From: Chelydra serpentina
Lineage: Eukaryota > Chordata > Testudines > Chelydridae
Reading direction: 5' to 3'
Length of the DNA: 64,000 nt
NCBI GenBank assembly: GCA_037349315.1
Contig: JBAIAC010000139.1
Coordinates: forward strand, 312,501 to 376,500
Every line of letters starts with the position of its first letter. Positions within the stretch are counted from its first letter, which is position 1. Position numbers and translations under genes: made by a program. Shown here one piece after another: positions 34,610 to 47,063 of this stretch. The notes under the pieces were generated by a model. It was not told the DNA's origin and did no database searches. It worked only from the letters and a program-made list of their open reading frames with translations.

Positions 34610-34742
34610 TGGACCATCTAATAGCTCCTAAGGTCTGAGCGGTCAATGAGGGTTTTCCCGCACTCCCATCCATAGGGTCCCTACCCTGGGTGGAGTCTCT
34701 AATGATTAATAAGGGCTTCTCTATCGGAAAAGTGTTTTTTCT
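34610..34742 (-). pseudogene. Decayed zinc finger after the gene C stop
   Basis: Out of frame with gene C, the minus strand still reads ECGKTLIDRSDLRSY then a stop and MVHTG, a finger with damaged histidines, ending against the hAT TSD. Confidence 0.8.
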
Positions 34743-35477
<735 letters not shown>

Positions 35478-35712
35478 TCAACTCTGTCCCCACATCCCAT
35501 CCCGACGGTCAGGATAAAGGGAGGGTAGGCATTCAGCTATTGCCACGTGTCGGTCAGGATGGGTAGGAAGCCATGGGCGATATCGGCCCTGAGGATACAC
35601 CACCTGCTGGGGGACGATCCTGAACTCAAAGAGCTCTCACGGTCTTGGTGGGGAATCCCAGCTGTGTCCCTCAGGTACAGACTGTATCTGAGTTGGTTCA
35701 ATGATTCCTCAC

Positions 35713-35826
35713 CTGGGCAGGTTCCTCTCAGGATCTCTCTTCCCTCCGAGCCCCGGAGATCTGAGACCCAGAGCTCTTCCCCTCCTTCCAGCGGGGACGT
35801 CACCTCCGGTTTGGAAACTGGAAACC
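35713..35826 (-). CDS. Linker exon of ZNF gene C
   Basis: 114 bp, minus acceptor gagcag and donor GTGAGG; phase 1 both ends. Encodes [20 protein letters not shown] and [18 protein letters not shown]. Enters in phase with the KRAB-A exon at 41894-42020 (ends phase 1) and leaves in phase with 35338. Confidence 0.85.
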
Positions 35827-36353
35827 CTGCTCGGATGAAAGTAAAGAGGTGAGATCAGGTAAATTCATGGGACATTTCTCACGAAGATCATGGCCTTTTT
35901 TTTAATCCCTGTTCGTTTTAAAGCACTGAAATGCTGGAACGGGCTCTCCAGGGGCTCAAAGGTGCCAGACACTGGTTATACTGGGATTAATTCTCTGCTG
36001 GTGCACACAGAGCCAGACACTCCTGTTCAAAGGGGCTCCTTTGAAGACCCAGAGAAAGTAACTCCATACCACAGAAAGCCACGGGGAGGTCACCTTGGAA
36101 CTGCTTTTTACCAACAAAGACCCCCCCATGGGAATGAGACAGTCACAGGGGGACTGGGACGGGGGAGCATGCGAGGGTCAGCATAGTAGGGAATGGGAAG
36201 GAGCTGGGAGACCACTGAGTGCCGTATGTCAGGAGTGTTAGGGGTCAGGAAAGCACATTTTGAGAAGTTGGGGAATAGAGCAGGTCAGGTGTAATGCGAA
36301 GCAGCATGAAAATCCCCCAATGTATGGAGAAGGTTAGAGAATGAGAGAATCAA

Positions 36354-36728
36354 TGGTCAATGATGGGATGTTAGAAGTTACTACAGAGAACTTTTTCCTG
36401 GGTGTCTGGCTGGTGAGTCTTGCCCACATGCTCGGGGTTCAGCTGATCACCATATTTGGGGTCGGGAAGGAATTTTCCTCCAGGGTAGATCGGCAGAGGC
36501 CCTGGAGGTTTTTCGCCTTCCTCTGCAGCAAGGGACCCATCACTTGCTGGAGGATTCTCTGCATCTTGAAGTCTTTAAACCATGATTTGAGGACTTCAAT
36601 AGCTGAGACATAGGTGAGAGGATTATTCCAGGAGTGGGTGGGTGAGATTTTGTGGCCTGCATTGTGCAGGAGGTCAGACTAGATGATCATAATGGTCCCT
36701 TTTGACCTTAAAGTCTATGAGTCTATGA
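36354..36728 (+). mobile_element. CR1 LINE 3' UTR, specific to locus C
   Basis: Typical CR1 tail (gatgggatgttagaagttac ... aaagtctatgagtctatga) inserted at aatca. The B locus (31475-31490) shows the unoccupied site. Confidence 0.92.
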
Positions 36729-36985
36729 ATCACAGAAATGTGGGGCTGGTAGGGACTCCAAGAGGTCAGGCCAGGAACAAGGAAACCTGGACCATCCCTG
36801 AGACGTGTCTGTCTCAGCTGTTCTTCAAAACTTCCAGAGATGGGGATTCCACAACCTCCCTTGGAATCCTATTCCCGTTCTTAACTACCCCTGCGGTTAC
36901 AATTTCCCCCTTAATATCTAGCCTAAATCGCCCTTGCTGCAGATTAAAATTAAGCACGGTCTTTCAACCAGTTTAGGACCCAACT
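36729..36985 (-). mobile_element. CR1 LINE fragment shared with locus B
   Basis: Counterpart of 31484-31745; older than the B/C duplication. Confidence 0.82.
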
Positions 36986-37428
36986 TTATAATAATTTCAT
37001 CCAGACCCCATTCCCCTAGTTTCCTTATGAGACTGGCCTGTGGGACTGGGCCAGAGGACGCACTAAAATTAAGATATAGCAAATCTCCTGCTTCCCCGTA
37101 ATGCCCTAGGCTGGAGGTTCTCAACTGTCTCACTGGAGCGTGGTTGGAAGTGCAAAGCGTACAAAAAGTTGCATCTTACTGCAGTAATAGATAAATTAGC
37201 AACATATCAGAACAAAGCCGAGGACGCCCTAGCTAGACAGACATTTGCTTCACAACCTGTTGTTGTTGTTTTTTAACTCCCAAGGGTTAGATGGAATGGT
37301 CGGTTCTATTTCGGGGTTGTCTGGATCAGGCCTGTCAATATGGAATAGAGCGGGTTTGGGAAATATAAAAAGCTCTTTTGAACCCCAGGAAAGAGAATTA
37401 GCGTTTCACCCTGTAGCAGAGGGAATTC

Positions 37429-37604
37429 ATAGAATCTCAGGGTTGGAAGGGACCTTAGGAGGTCATCTAGTCCAACCCCCTGCTCAAAGCAGGACCGATC
37501 CCCAATTTTGGCCCCATATCCCTAAATGGCCCCCTCAAAGATTGAACTCACAACCCTGGGTTTAGCAGGCCAATGCTCAAACCACTGAGCTATCCCTCCC
37601 CCCT
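37429..37604 (-). mobile_element. CryI tRNA-derived SINE
   Basis: Full structure on the minus strand: ggatagctcagtggtttgag head, cattggcctgctaaaccc, gagggggccatttaggg body, tagatgacctcctaaggtcc and a ttccaaccctgagattctat tail. Confidence 0.95.
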
Positions 37605-38072
37605 TCTTGATGGGTTTGGCTCAAGAAGAAAGAGTCGCCGTTTTTAATTGTCATGACATTGTTCAAACAAACAGGGGGAAATTAATGAGTTACTTGAAAT
37701 AAATAATAATGAGGCAAAAGAACAACAGGTTGGCAGGGAAATTATGCGCACGGCTTGCGGCAGTTATATATTGGATGTAATAAGCAATACTCGAAGGGAT
37801 ATTGAAACTGGAAGGATACCTAATTGTGCTGCAGATGGGCATTTGGTTAAAATGATTGCCCACCGCGTACAAAGGGAACTTTTGGAAATGTGTGGTAAAT
37901 TGTAGGTAAATTACATTTTGTACTATTAGAAGTTTTGGGATCAGTGATACTCCATCCTAATCAAGGCGACATGTTATATAAATCTTGTTAAATGAGAGAG
38001 TCGCTCTACATTTCTTCCACAGAATCGTTACCAATAGTATCCCCGAATACAGGTGTCTTTAACAAATTAGTG

Positions 38073-38249
38073 GGGGAGGGATAGCTCAGTGGGTTGAGCA
38101 CTGGCCTGCTAAACCCAGGGTTGTGAGTTCAATCCTTGAGGGGGCCATTTAGGGATCCGGGGCAAAAAACTGGGGATTGGTCCTGCTTTGAGCAGGGGGT
38201 TGGACTAGATGATCTACTAAGGTCCCTTCCAACCCTGAGATTCTATGAA
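38073..38249 (+). mobile_element. CryI tRNA-derived SINE
   Basis: Full-length plus-strand copy: gggatagctcagtgggttga head to the gagattctatga tail. The tRNA-like head has A-box and B-box regions (tagctcagtggg; ggttgtgagttcaatcc). Confidence 0.96.
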
Positions 38250-39278
38250 GCACAGTGGCCTCCCGCTGAGCTGAGAGGAGACCATCGCTAACCCACTACA
38301 GAAACCTTGGGTGCAATGTTGCTCTTTGTTCCCCAGGCGCAAAGTATAAGTGGTCAAACTGTAATGATGCCGACATCCATTTTTCAGAAAGAACGATCCA
38401 AAGTGAGCCTAAGCCTCAAGACGATATTTCAACGTCATATACCAGTTTTTAAACCAACACAGTCCTCCATTAACCTTACATCTAAAATCATTGTTAAACT
38501 GAAAGGATACACATGGCGTCCAAATCGGCACTGACAAGCACGCGGCAGAAACGGCTTTAGAAAATCTAGTACACGATGGAGATTTTAATCTACTTATTTC
38601 TCACACATGGAGAGAAGTTACATTTAAGGCTCCAAGTATTATGGAAGTCGTATTACGTTTCTTTGTATTGATTTTATTGTGTCAATGTCATGTATTACTC
38701 AAGCAGTATAAATCTCACACGAACACCTTAACGATAGCCTCATAGAAACAATGAACTAAGTTGTTTAGTGTAGCCCTGGTTAGCCAACAATAGCAACAAG
38801 AGGGTGTATGTTAGTAAGTATGAACGCTTTGAGTTCTTACTGCGTGTATATTCGATTCACTTACATATTAACATATTAACTGCCTGACTTCTAAGGCCCA
38901 GAACACTGGCCCTATTCAAGAATTTTATCAATGATGCTACATTTTAACAATCTTGGGAGCCTTCATGTCTCTACAACTCCAGATGTTCATGGAAACCATA
39001 TCTGTAATGCTGACCTATAGAGCTGGGAAACGAATAAGGGACGATTGTTACAGCCGATGTTCCCTGTTGGGGAATCAACAGGGAAGAATGACTGTGGGGT
39101 ACGAAGGACCCACTGAGAGGGATGATCTTGAAGAATTGTTAGTTCTCCCAGCTGTAAATAACCATGCCGTCACACCTAAAGCAGGCCCACCGAGAATGTA
39201 CAGAAATGACCCCGGAACGTATGTTTCTGGGAGAATATTCTTGGCAACGAGGTTTCCTGTGTCTGAAACCCTCTATAA

Positions 39279-39580
39279 CAGGGATCTCAAACTCAAATCA
39301 CCACACGAGAACTAGTAAATTGGCCCGAGGGCCGCATCACTGAAACCTTTTCATACAATGATACAAAAGTATCGTCAAAAATGAAGAGTAATATAGTATT
39401 CTATTAAAAGTCAATGTATTAATTCTTTAAAACGATACTGCAAAGAGGGGTTTTAATAAAATATAAACACTCAGTAATGTTTGGAGCTTGGCTGCCCGTG
39501 GAGTCGGCGCCTATGGCGGGCCGCAGGAAATAACTCCGCGGGCCGCATAATGCCCGCGGGCCGCGTGTTTGAGACCCCTG
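39279..39580 (+). mobile_element. hAT MITE, ~295-bp family, copy 2
   Basis: CAGGGATCTCAAAC... / ...GTTTGAGACCCCTG with an exact 8-bp TSD CTCTATAA (39271-39278, 39581-39588). It carries a small internal duplication of cgcgggccgc relative to copy 1. Confidence 0.95.
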
Positions 39581-40079
39581 CTCTATAAGGATACTGATAT
39601 GGGAGCCTAGTTGGGGGGACTGAACACTGCGCATCCCCCTCCAGTCGCCGGAGACACACAGATCCAGCTCAGTCTGACAACACAGGGCGGTAACGTACCT
39701 ATTGCTTTCCCTATAGCGCTGTACGAATCTCCGATTGATACTCTTAGATTAAATCATTCCAATGGAGTCCGTTATTTCGACGACCTTGAGTCATTCATTC
39801 ACACACACACCAGCTGCCTCATGCCTTTCACCGCATGGCCAGCGTCTAAACCAACCTCTGAAAACCAGGAAATGAAGAGCCGAAACCCACAACGCCCCTG
39901 CAACACAATCTTAACTCTGCCCCAGGCCGCTAACCCCGGAGCTGGCAATCGCCGCTGGGAACAGTCCAGTCAGGGAGGTGCAAAGGTAAACAGACGATCA
40001 TGGGAAGCGGAGGATTCTCCATCCCCTGAAGTCTTCAAGTCAAGGCCGGACGCCTTTCTGGAAGGTGATTTAGTTCAAC

Positions 40080-41330
40080 ACAAGGTATTCAGCTCCGTAC
40101 AGCAGTAACTGGGTGAAATTCTACGGCCTGTTATACAGGAGGTCTGATTAGATGACGTAATAGTCCCTCCTGGCCTCTTAATCGATAATATCTACGAGGA
40201 AGGACTAAGAACGTGTCACTGTTTGTGTTGCGTTCTACAGACGGGAATCCCGGCATGTATCCGCACCCCCTCCAGCGGTGTGCCCTGGGTCAGGTGTCGC
40301 TGTAACTGAACGGCGGAGGGATGAGTTGGAGCCGCCTGGCAGAGCCGGGACTGTGGTTTGCAGAGAGGTGCACGGGAAGAAGAACCGAGTCTGCCCCATT
40401 TCCGTGCCGAGTGTTGTAGGTTGTGTCAGTGAAAGGAGACGCAAGGAGCTTGGTTTGTTTACCTTAACCCAAAGAAGGCTGAGGGGAGATATGATTGCTC
40501 TCTTTAAATATATCAGAGGGATAAATACCAGGGAGGGAGAGGAATTATTTCAGCTCAGTACCAATGTGGACACAAGAACATATGGATCTAAACTGGCCAT
40601 CAGGAAGTTTAGACTTGAAATTAGACGAAGGTTTCTAACCATCAGAGGAGTGAAGTTCTGGAACAGCCTTCCAAGGGAAGCAGTGGGGGCAAAAGACCTA
40701 ACTGGCTTCAAGATGAAGCTAGATACGTTTATGGAGGGGATGGTTTGATGGGATAACATGATCTTAGTCAAAGGTCAATTAATTGCCATCAGTGGTAAAT
40801 AGGACCAATGGTCAATGATGGGATGTTAGAAGTTACTACAGAGAACTTTTTCCTGGGTGTCTGGCTGGTGAATCTTGCCCACATGCTCAGGGTTCAGCTG
40901 ATCGCCATATTTGGGGTCGGGAAGGAATTTTCCTCCAGGGTAGATCGGCAGAGGCCCTGGAGGTTTTTCGCCTTCCTCTGCAGCATGGGGCACGGGTCAC
41001 TTACTGGAGGATTCTCTGCATCTTGAAGTCTTTACACCATGATTTGAGGACTTCAATAGCTGAGACATAGGTGAGAGGATTATTCCAGGAGTGGGTGGGT
41101 GAGATTCTGTGGCCTGCGTTGTGCAGGAGGTCAGACTAGATGATCATAATGGTCCCGTCTGACCTTAAAGTCTATGAGTCTATGACAGGGCACCAGGGCG
41201 CGTTCTCGCCGGGGGGATTGCCAGCGCGCTGGTGGCGTGTACATGCCAGGGGTCTCCAGGGCTCAGTGAGGGGTGGGTGAAGGCGACGACTCTGAAGGAA
41301 TCTCAGGGAGATGGTAAAGGTGCGTTACGA
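40080..41330 (-). repeat. Inverted segmental duplicate, copy 2 (split by CR1)
   Basis: 40080-40437 and 41185-41330 are together the reverse complement of 12966-13495. The junctions gttgtgtc|...|acagggcacc correspond to ggttgtgtccgtgacagggc of copy 1 read in reverse. Confidence 0.9.
40438..41184 (+). mobile_element. CR1 LINE, 750 bp
   Basis: Truncated ORF2 end (KELGLFTLTQRRLRGDMI ... MKLDTFMEGMV) plus a complete 3' UTR ending tctatgagtctatga. Inserted in the inverted duplicate after it formed. Confidence 0.95.
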
Positions 41331-41526
41331 GTTTGTAAATCCGGGCTGGGTTGCGTGCAGGAGGCTCAGTGTTTGAGTGGTGGCCAGGGGCAGGCGGCTT
41401 CTGTTCTTTATGCCAGAACTAAACCCAAGTTTTGCTTTTAGCCAAGAGACGACGTTAGACTTTGTGCTGTGTTGCTCCCGGGCTCTGTTCCTAAAGTGCT
41501 CTGTAGGAGAGGCGAGTGCCAATATC

Positions 41527-41760
41527 CGAGGGGGAGCCGTGTTTGTCGCTTCTACAGATCCAGACTAAGAGTCCTGTGGCACCTTATAGACTAACAGACG
41601 TATTGGAGCATCAGCTTTCGTGAGTGAATAGCCACTTCGTCAGATGCATGCAGTGGAAATGTCCACCGCATGCATCTGACGAAGTGGGTCTTCACCCACG
41701 AAAACGTATGCTCCAATACGTCTGTTAGTCTATAAGGTGCCACAGGACCCTTTGTCGCGA
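41527..41760. repeat. Fold-back element (palindrome, ~85-bp arms)
   Basis: Left arm 41571-41654 (gtcctgtggcaccttataga ... cagatgcatgcagtgga) is complementary to right arm 41662-41748. The loop is under 10 bp. The outer ends carry ttgtcgcttctacagatcca / gaccctttgtcgcg. Confidence 0.93.
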
Positions 41761-41873
41761 GTGCTAATATGTGTGTCACTGGCCTGTCGGGGTGATGCTG
41801 AGACAGGGCAGAGTTAAGGTTGCAATATGGAGGTGACGTGAACCTCAACTCTTCATTTCCTTTTCTGATATCA

Positions 41874-42224
<351 letters not shown>

Positions 42225-42354
42225 CTACAAAAGCAGTTTCTCCTCCCTTGGTGTTCACACCTCAGCTGCTAGAAGAGGGCCTCACCCTCCCTGATTGAAC
42301 TAACCTCGTTACCTCTAGCCTGACTCTTCCGTGCATATTTATACCTGCCTCTGG

Positions 42355-42465
42355 ACATTTCCACTGCATGCATCTGACGAAGTGGGTCTTCACCCACGAA
42401 AGCTTATGCTCCAATACGTCTGTTAGTCTATAAGGTGCCACAGGACCCTTTGTCACTTCTATACC
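42355..42465 (-). repeat. Fold-back family, single arm
   Basis: tgcatctgacgaagtgggtc ... cacaggaccctttgtcactt: one arm only, same sequence as the right arm of 41662-41748. Confidence 0.88.
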
Positions 42466-42469
42466 TCGG

Positions 42470-43070
42470 GGGACAGCCCTGTAACCCCCATATTCCTCAC
42501 TTGTAGAGAATTGTGATATTGCATATGGAGCAGGCCGTGGGGGGTATCGCGGGAAATGTTATGATCTGCGGAAACTCACTGCTCCGTCGAAATACACGCG
42601 ACGTTCAGGCATATGAAGTCATTGAGAATTGCGTTGTAGGGTTGTCACTAAAATATGCTGCGGGTTTGGGAAGCGCCCGGATACTGGCTCTCCAGAGAGA
42701 TAATGCCAAGGGAAAGTAACCAGCGCCCAGGTGGGTGTTAAACCACCAGTCATTGTCCGCCAAGGGAGCTACAATTCAATGACTCTGACAGCAACAGCGG
42801 GGTATTGCTTCACCTGGGGACTCAGCAACGCCCCCCAGACATGCCTGGACTTGTGTTCTCCAAGCACATGGGACTAAGGGTATAAAACTGAACACAGGGG
42901 CCCCATGCTTGGCTTTTTCTACTCCCCTCACCTAGGCTGCAAGCAACCAGGACGCTCACAACACGGATGATTTCAACAGAGATTGGCCCAGGTTTAAGAG
43001 ACAAAACTATATATTAGGGACGGTAAGATCCAGTGGGGTGAGAACATGGCTTGATGTAAATACTGTCTAG
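42470..43070. other. Unassigned intergenic sequence
   Basis: No recognised gene or repeat. 42800-43030 contains an aggcatgtctg/cagacatgcct-like segment but nothing coding. Confidence 0.35.
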
Positions 43071-43072
43071 AG

Positions 43073-43792
43073 CAGTGGTACCCAAACTGGGGTTCGTGAA
43101 ATGTTACAGGGGGTTCTCGGGGGGAAAAATTCCCTAATGGCGGACAGAGCTGTCCCTAGGGACCCCGGGCAGCATGAAGCCAGCAGCCTCCCGGAGCCCC
43201 TGGACTTCCCAGAGCGAAGCAGATCAAAGCCAGCATCTCTATCCCACGGAGGAGATTTAAACGTCAAGACTCCTCATCAGAAATGGAAAGGGAAGTGGGC
43301 ATTTTTTGCTGTTTTTAAAATTAAATAAGCAGCTAGTGTTGTTTTTAAAATGATGATGAAGAAGTTTAAGCTTTGTTGTAACGTGCGTTGTCTGCCTGGA
43401 CTGCTCAAGACCTGAACGCTCGTGTAGGAGGAACTCTGAGTTGGCTTCTTAAAAACCTTCCTGCTGTTTCACATCTGATCCTCCTTGATGAAACATAGGA
43501 GCCTTGTCTTATAACAGGCTTATGCCAAGTGATACAAGCTACGAAAGTGAGATCTTGGAAGAGTGTTGCCGTTTTCATAATGCAATACAAATACTGTCAT
43601 GATAATTCATAATAAATAGTGTGTCATAAGCATGTCATAAAAACATTTTATATTTCCAAGATCACTGCTTTTAGAATTGATGTTGCGGTAAGGGAGAAAA
43701 TCCCAGGAAATATTCATTGTTAGGAGGGGGTTCTCGAGACGTGACATTTCAGTGACAGGAGCTCACAGGTTGTTAAAGTTTGGGAACCACTG
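43073..43792 (+). mobile_element. hAT non-autonomous element (~720 bp)
   Basis: Ends CAGTGGTACCCAAACT / AGTTTGGGAACCACTG are inverted. Flanks GTCTAGAG / ATCTAGTG match at 6 of 8 bases. AT-rich interior with gtcataagcatgtcataa motifs; no transposase frame. Confidence 0.88.
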
Positions 43793-45340
43793 ATCTAGTG
43801 TGATCAGGGTTAAGGTTATTCTAAGCTCAATCTACTGGCATGATTAATTGGGTCTTCATTTTGTATCTCGCCGTAGTCTTGCCTACCTGCTCTTCATTTA
43901 AAAGGAGCATTTCCCTCCTTAATTTAAACACCCGAACAAATATTTGTATGAATGTTATTTCGCATTATTCACCCATGGGGGGGGAAATAACCTGAATCGT
44001 GAATAATCAAAGGGTGGGCGCCATTTAGAAAGCAACAGTAATTGTGGCTTTAATTTACTAAGCGGCTAAATCTGATTCTCTGCGGCATGTATCAACATGG
44101 GGGTCACAAAGAGGTGAGTCACCCTGCTCCTCCAATACTGCTAAATCTGCTCATGGCAGAGGCGAAATGTGGAAGGAGGGGGGTCAAGTAAACACCGTCT
44201 GGTGTGATAAGGTTTAAGGTTTACACTGCGTGCTTATATTTTCTTTTCTTTTGGTAACCACGCTGACTTTTGGCCTAGCACTTAAAAATCGATCTTTTGT
44301 AATCAACACACTTGTGTTACTATTTATCTTTACCGGTGCGTTTGCCTGACGTGCTTGGTAAATCTGCTACGGTTTACAAAGGGGGGGTGTATTATCCACT
44401 TTCCACTGATGAAGTGGGGAACCAATTAATAAATCTGCACTGCTCGTCTTGAGCAGCGCAAGGCGGTATATTCCCGAGGTGCAAGGCTGGGAGCTGGGGG
44501 GGATTTGGCTGGTGCCTGTCTCTGTGTGATTCATGATTGGTTCAGGGCGCATTCGTGCAATCTAACTGGGGGTGGGATCTCCACACGCGGTTGTGCCGAG
44601 TGGTCACAGCGCCCGGAGGGGTTTGCTGCTGGTCACTGGCAAAGCGTTGCGAGAGACAGCCCAGGCTGGGGAGTTGATTAAATAAGTCCCAGCAGGTCTG
44701 TCACACCCTGTCCCCCCCCACCTTTCCTCCACCCTGTGGATTTCCTGCCCCCCTCCCACCTCCAGACGAAACTCCCCCAAAACTCCCACCTCCTCTGGGG
44801 TTACTGCCCCCTGCCAGGGCAGGGGGAACCCACCAGCAACGCCCTGATAAATCCCTACCTCGGCCAGCGCCTCGGCAGCCGTTTCCCTTCCCCGTCCCCT
44901 GGGAGGCTGGGCCCATCCGGAGGGAAAGGTGGATGTCGTCGTCCCGCAGCCTGTCAGGGCGAGGAGGGGGGGGGTGGGGAGATTTCAGAACCGGCGTTAG
45001 TGAACGTCACAGCACATTCCCGCCGGGCTCCTTCCCCGCAGAGAAATGTTCTAGGGTCCCCTACGGGCGAAAACACTCGGTCGCTGTATTGCAGGGCGGA
45101 CCCGACCCGTCCCACCAGGGCTAAACCCACAGAGACCCTTTAACGCCCGACATGGCCCCCCGAGGGAGGCACATTCCCGCCGGCAGGGTGGGATCTAGGC
45201 AGAGGTAGGGAGTGGATCAGATCCGACCAGTGCCGAGACCGGAACTGGATCTGAGCAGGTCTGGGAGCTTGTTTCTCCACATTTCTCTCCCCTCCCTCTC
45301 ACTGGGAGACTTGGGTTACTGTCTATTCATTCAAGAGCGA
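43793..45340. other. Unassigned intergenic sequence
   Basis: No gene motif recognised. 44700-45180 is GC-rich. If the TRIM gene had its B30.2 exon on this strand downstream of 46630 it would be expected here, but I cannot read B30.2 motifs in any minus frame. Confidence 0.35.
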
Positions 45341-45500
45341 CCAAGAGTCTTGCAGCACCTTATAGACGAACAGATATATGGGAGCATCAGCTTTGGTGGG
45401 CGAAGACCCACTTCGTCAGACCTCTTGGTCTATACGGTGCTACAGGACTCTTTGTTGCTCTTGCAGACCCAGACGCACACGGCTCCCCCTCGGATACTTG
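45341..45500. repeat. Fold-back element, diverged
   Basis: Arms agagcgaccaagagtcttgc and gacctcttggtctata...gactctttgttgctct flank a short gaagacccacttcgtcag centre; terminal cagacgcacacggctccccc module. Confidence 0.8.
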
Positions 45501-45883
45501 TCTATTCACGGCGGCCTGTGCTAGCCGACCAGTGCTAATGCCACGTTGGATCCAATCTTTGTGCTTCGTCCTCCTCTCTAACCGACCCCTGAAGGGGTTT
45601 CAGTCACTCTGGCTGTGACCGACACACCAGGGAAAGGGGTCACGGGGCACAGCTGTGAGCTGGGTTAATGAACACGGAAAGATTTTTGAATTGGGGGGTT
45701 TATGGGAATTAATCGTTCCTTGGCTCAGTCCATATCTGGCAGAACAGCTAAGTAAGTGTTGGGTCCATATACAGAGAAAGATCTGGTCCGACGTTTCTCA
45801 AGCGGGCGTTTGCTACCCCAGGTGTCTCCCGACAGGCAATAAAATGGGCCGTGAGATGTTCCCAGTTTTGTTACGAGCTAAAA

Positions 45884-46178
45884 CAGGGGTCTCAAACTCA
45901 AATCACCACGAGGGCCACAGGAGAACTAGTAAATTGGCCCGAGGGCCGCATCACTGAAACCTTTTCATACAAGGATACAAAAGTAGAGTCAGAAATGAAG
46001 AGGAATAGAGTGTTCTATTAAAAGTCACTGTATTCACTTTTTAAACGCTGTAATGCAAGGAGGGGTTTTAATAAAAGAGAAACACGCAGTAATGTTTGGC
46101 GCGTGGCTGCCCATGGAGTCGGCGTCTATGGCGGGCCGCGGGAAATAACTCCGCTGCCCGCGTGTTCGAGACCCCCCC
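45884..46178 (+). mobile_element. hAT MITE, ~295-bp family, copy 3
   Basis: CAGGGGTCTCAAAC left end; degraded right end gtgttcgagaccccccc. Flanks agctaaaa / agccaaag are a 6/8 match. Interior matches copies 1 and 2. Confidence 0.87.
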
Positions 46179-46629
46179 GAGCCAAAGCAAAGTCTCACTC
46201 TCCCGCTTTTACCCTTCAAGGTCAACGGTTCTCGGTCAGCCTCTTGAAACGCCCCTCCGGGTTACACAGGCTCAGCCCCGAGACACGATTTATTCTTCCT
46301 TTCGCCGTCCACGTCAGGGGATCGCCCCACACAAAACCCTGACTTCAAAGACGGGGTCACCCACGTGAAAGGTGTGAGACGCCCCGACGCCCACTCGAGC
46401 GGCTCCCTTCTCGTTCACAAGGACCCCAAATACAATCTAGGGCTCCCCTCCCCTTTACAGCCAGTCTGGACACAGGAGACCAGCTCCCGTCTCCCGTTCA
46501 GGGCTCACCCGGCTTCACGTTGTTCCACCCTTTGCAGGTGCCCGTCGGGGCTGGAGGCCGAGACGCCCCGTCGCTAACCTGGTTACTGGTCTGAAATCCC
46601 CCCAGGGCCCGTCAGAGACAGACACCTAC

Positions 46630-46662
46630 CTGCGTCGCTGCCCAGCTCCAGACGCAGCGTCT
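46630..46662 (-). CDS. TRIM-type gene, small exon before the expected B30.2
   Basis: 33 bp with minus acceptor ttcccctag and donor GTAGGT. Continues the frame of 46957-47063 (GF K|E TLRLELGSDA|G). TRIM genes have a short exon of this kind after the coiled coil and before the B30.2 exon. No B30.2 exon is recognised downstream, so the gene may be incomplete or the exon too diverged to see. Confidence 0.6.
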
Positions 46663-46956
46663 CTAGGGGAAGGAGAGGACGGGAGAGAGGAGGATTCAGG
46701 CCCGCGCACCGATGGAGAAATCCCCCCTTGGCGATTAACGCAACCGCTGCTAACTAGGAGACGGTGACACGCACCGAGCCGCTGCGGACAGAGCCAGCCC
46801 CACGCGGCTACTCCCATGGGGCAGGGCGACCCGCTGAGCTGGGGCTGTGAGACGGAGCCCGGGGCCAGTGACGTCCCGAGAGTCCCCGACTCCCCCCCAG
46901 GGCCGGGGTCGCTCTCGCCAGGGGAGACGCCCCCCCCCCCCCAGACTCCCGCTCAC

Positions 46957-47063
46957 CTTTGAACCCCAGCATCAGCTCCCGCAGGCGGGCGCTTCTCCGC
47001 GAGAAATCGCCGAGTCTCTTCTCCAGCGCCGCAAACCCCGGCTCCCGAAACCTCCCGCCCGCC
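46957..47063 (-). CDS. TRIM-type gene, exon after the 23-bp exon
   Basis: 107 bp, acceptor ccccgcag and donor GTGAGC. Frame: AGGRFREPGFAALEKRLGDF then SRRSARLRELMLGFK, matching the post-coiled-coil exon of TRIM7/TRIM39-like proteins (pattern ..P..LE.RL.DFS...L.E.L..FK). The first codon is completed by AG from the 23-bp exon. Confidence 0.75.

Larger units (their letters stand above)
37140..39800 (+). pseudogene. Unassigned broken coding-like tract (possible endogenous viral element)
   Basis: Several plus-strand stretches look like real coding sequence but are broken by stops, frame changes and insertions: about 37185-37425, 37690-37905 (ends ADGHLVKMIAHRV...), 38307-38640 with a frame change near 38515, and 38990-39270 continuing after the hAT at 39279-39580 into 39611-39810 (a segment rich in hydrophobic beta-type runs, ending NGVRYFDDLESF). 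CryI SINEs lie in the gaps (37429, 38073). I do not recognise a cellular family. Several short adjacent frames in one orientation fit an integrated viral genome fragment, but the viral family is not assignable by eye. It lies in the presumed gene C intron. Confidence 0.35.

Noticed and set aside
38073..38145. tRNA gene in the CryI heads
   Set aside because: The tRNA-like region is the SINE promoter head; it lacks a proper acceptor stem and continues into the SINE body.
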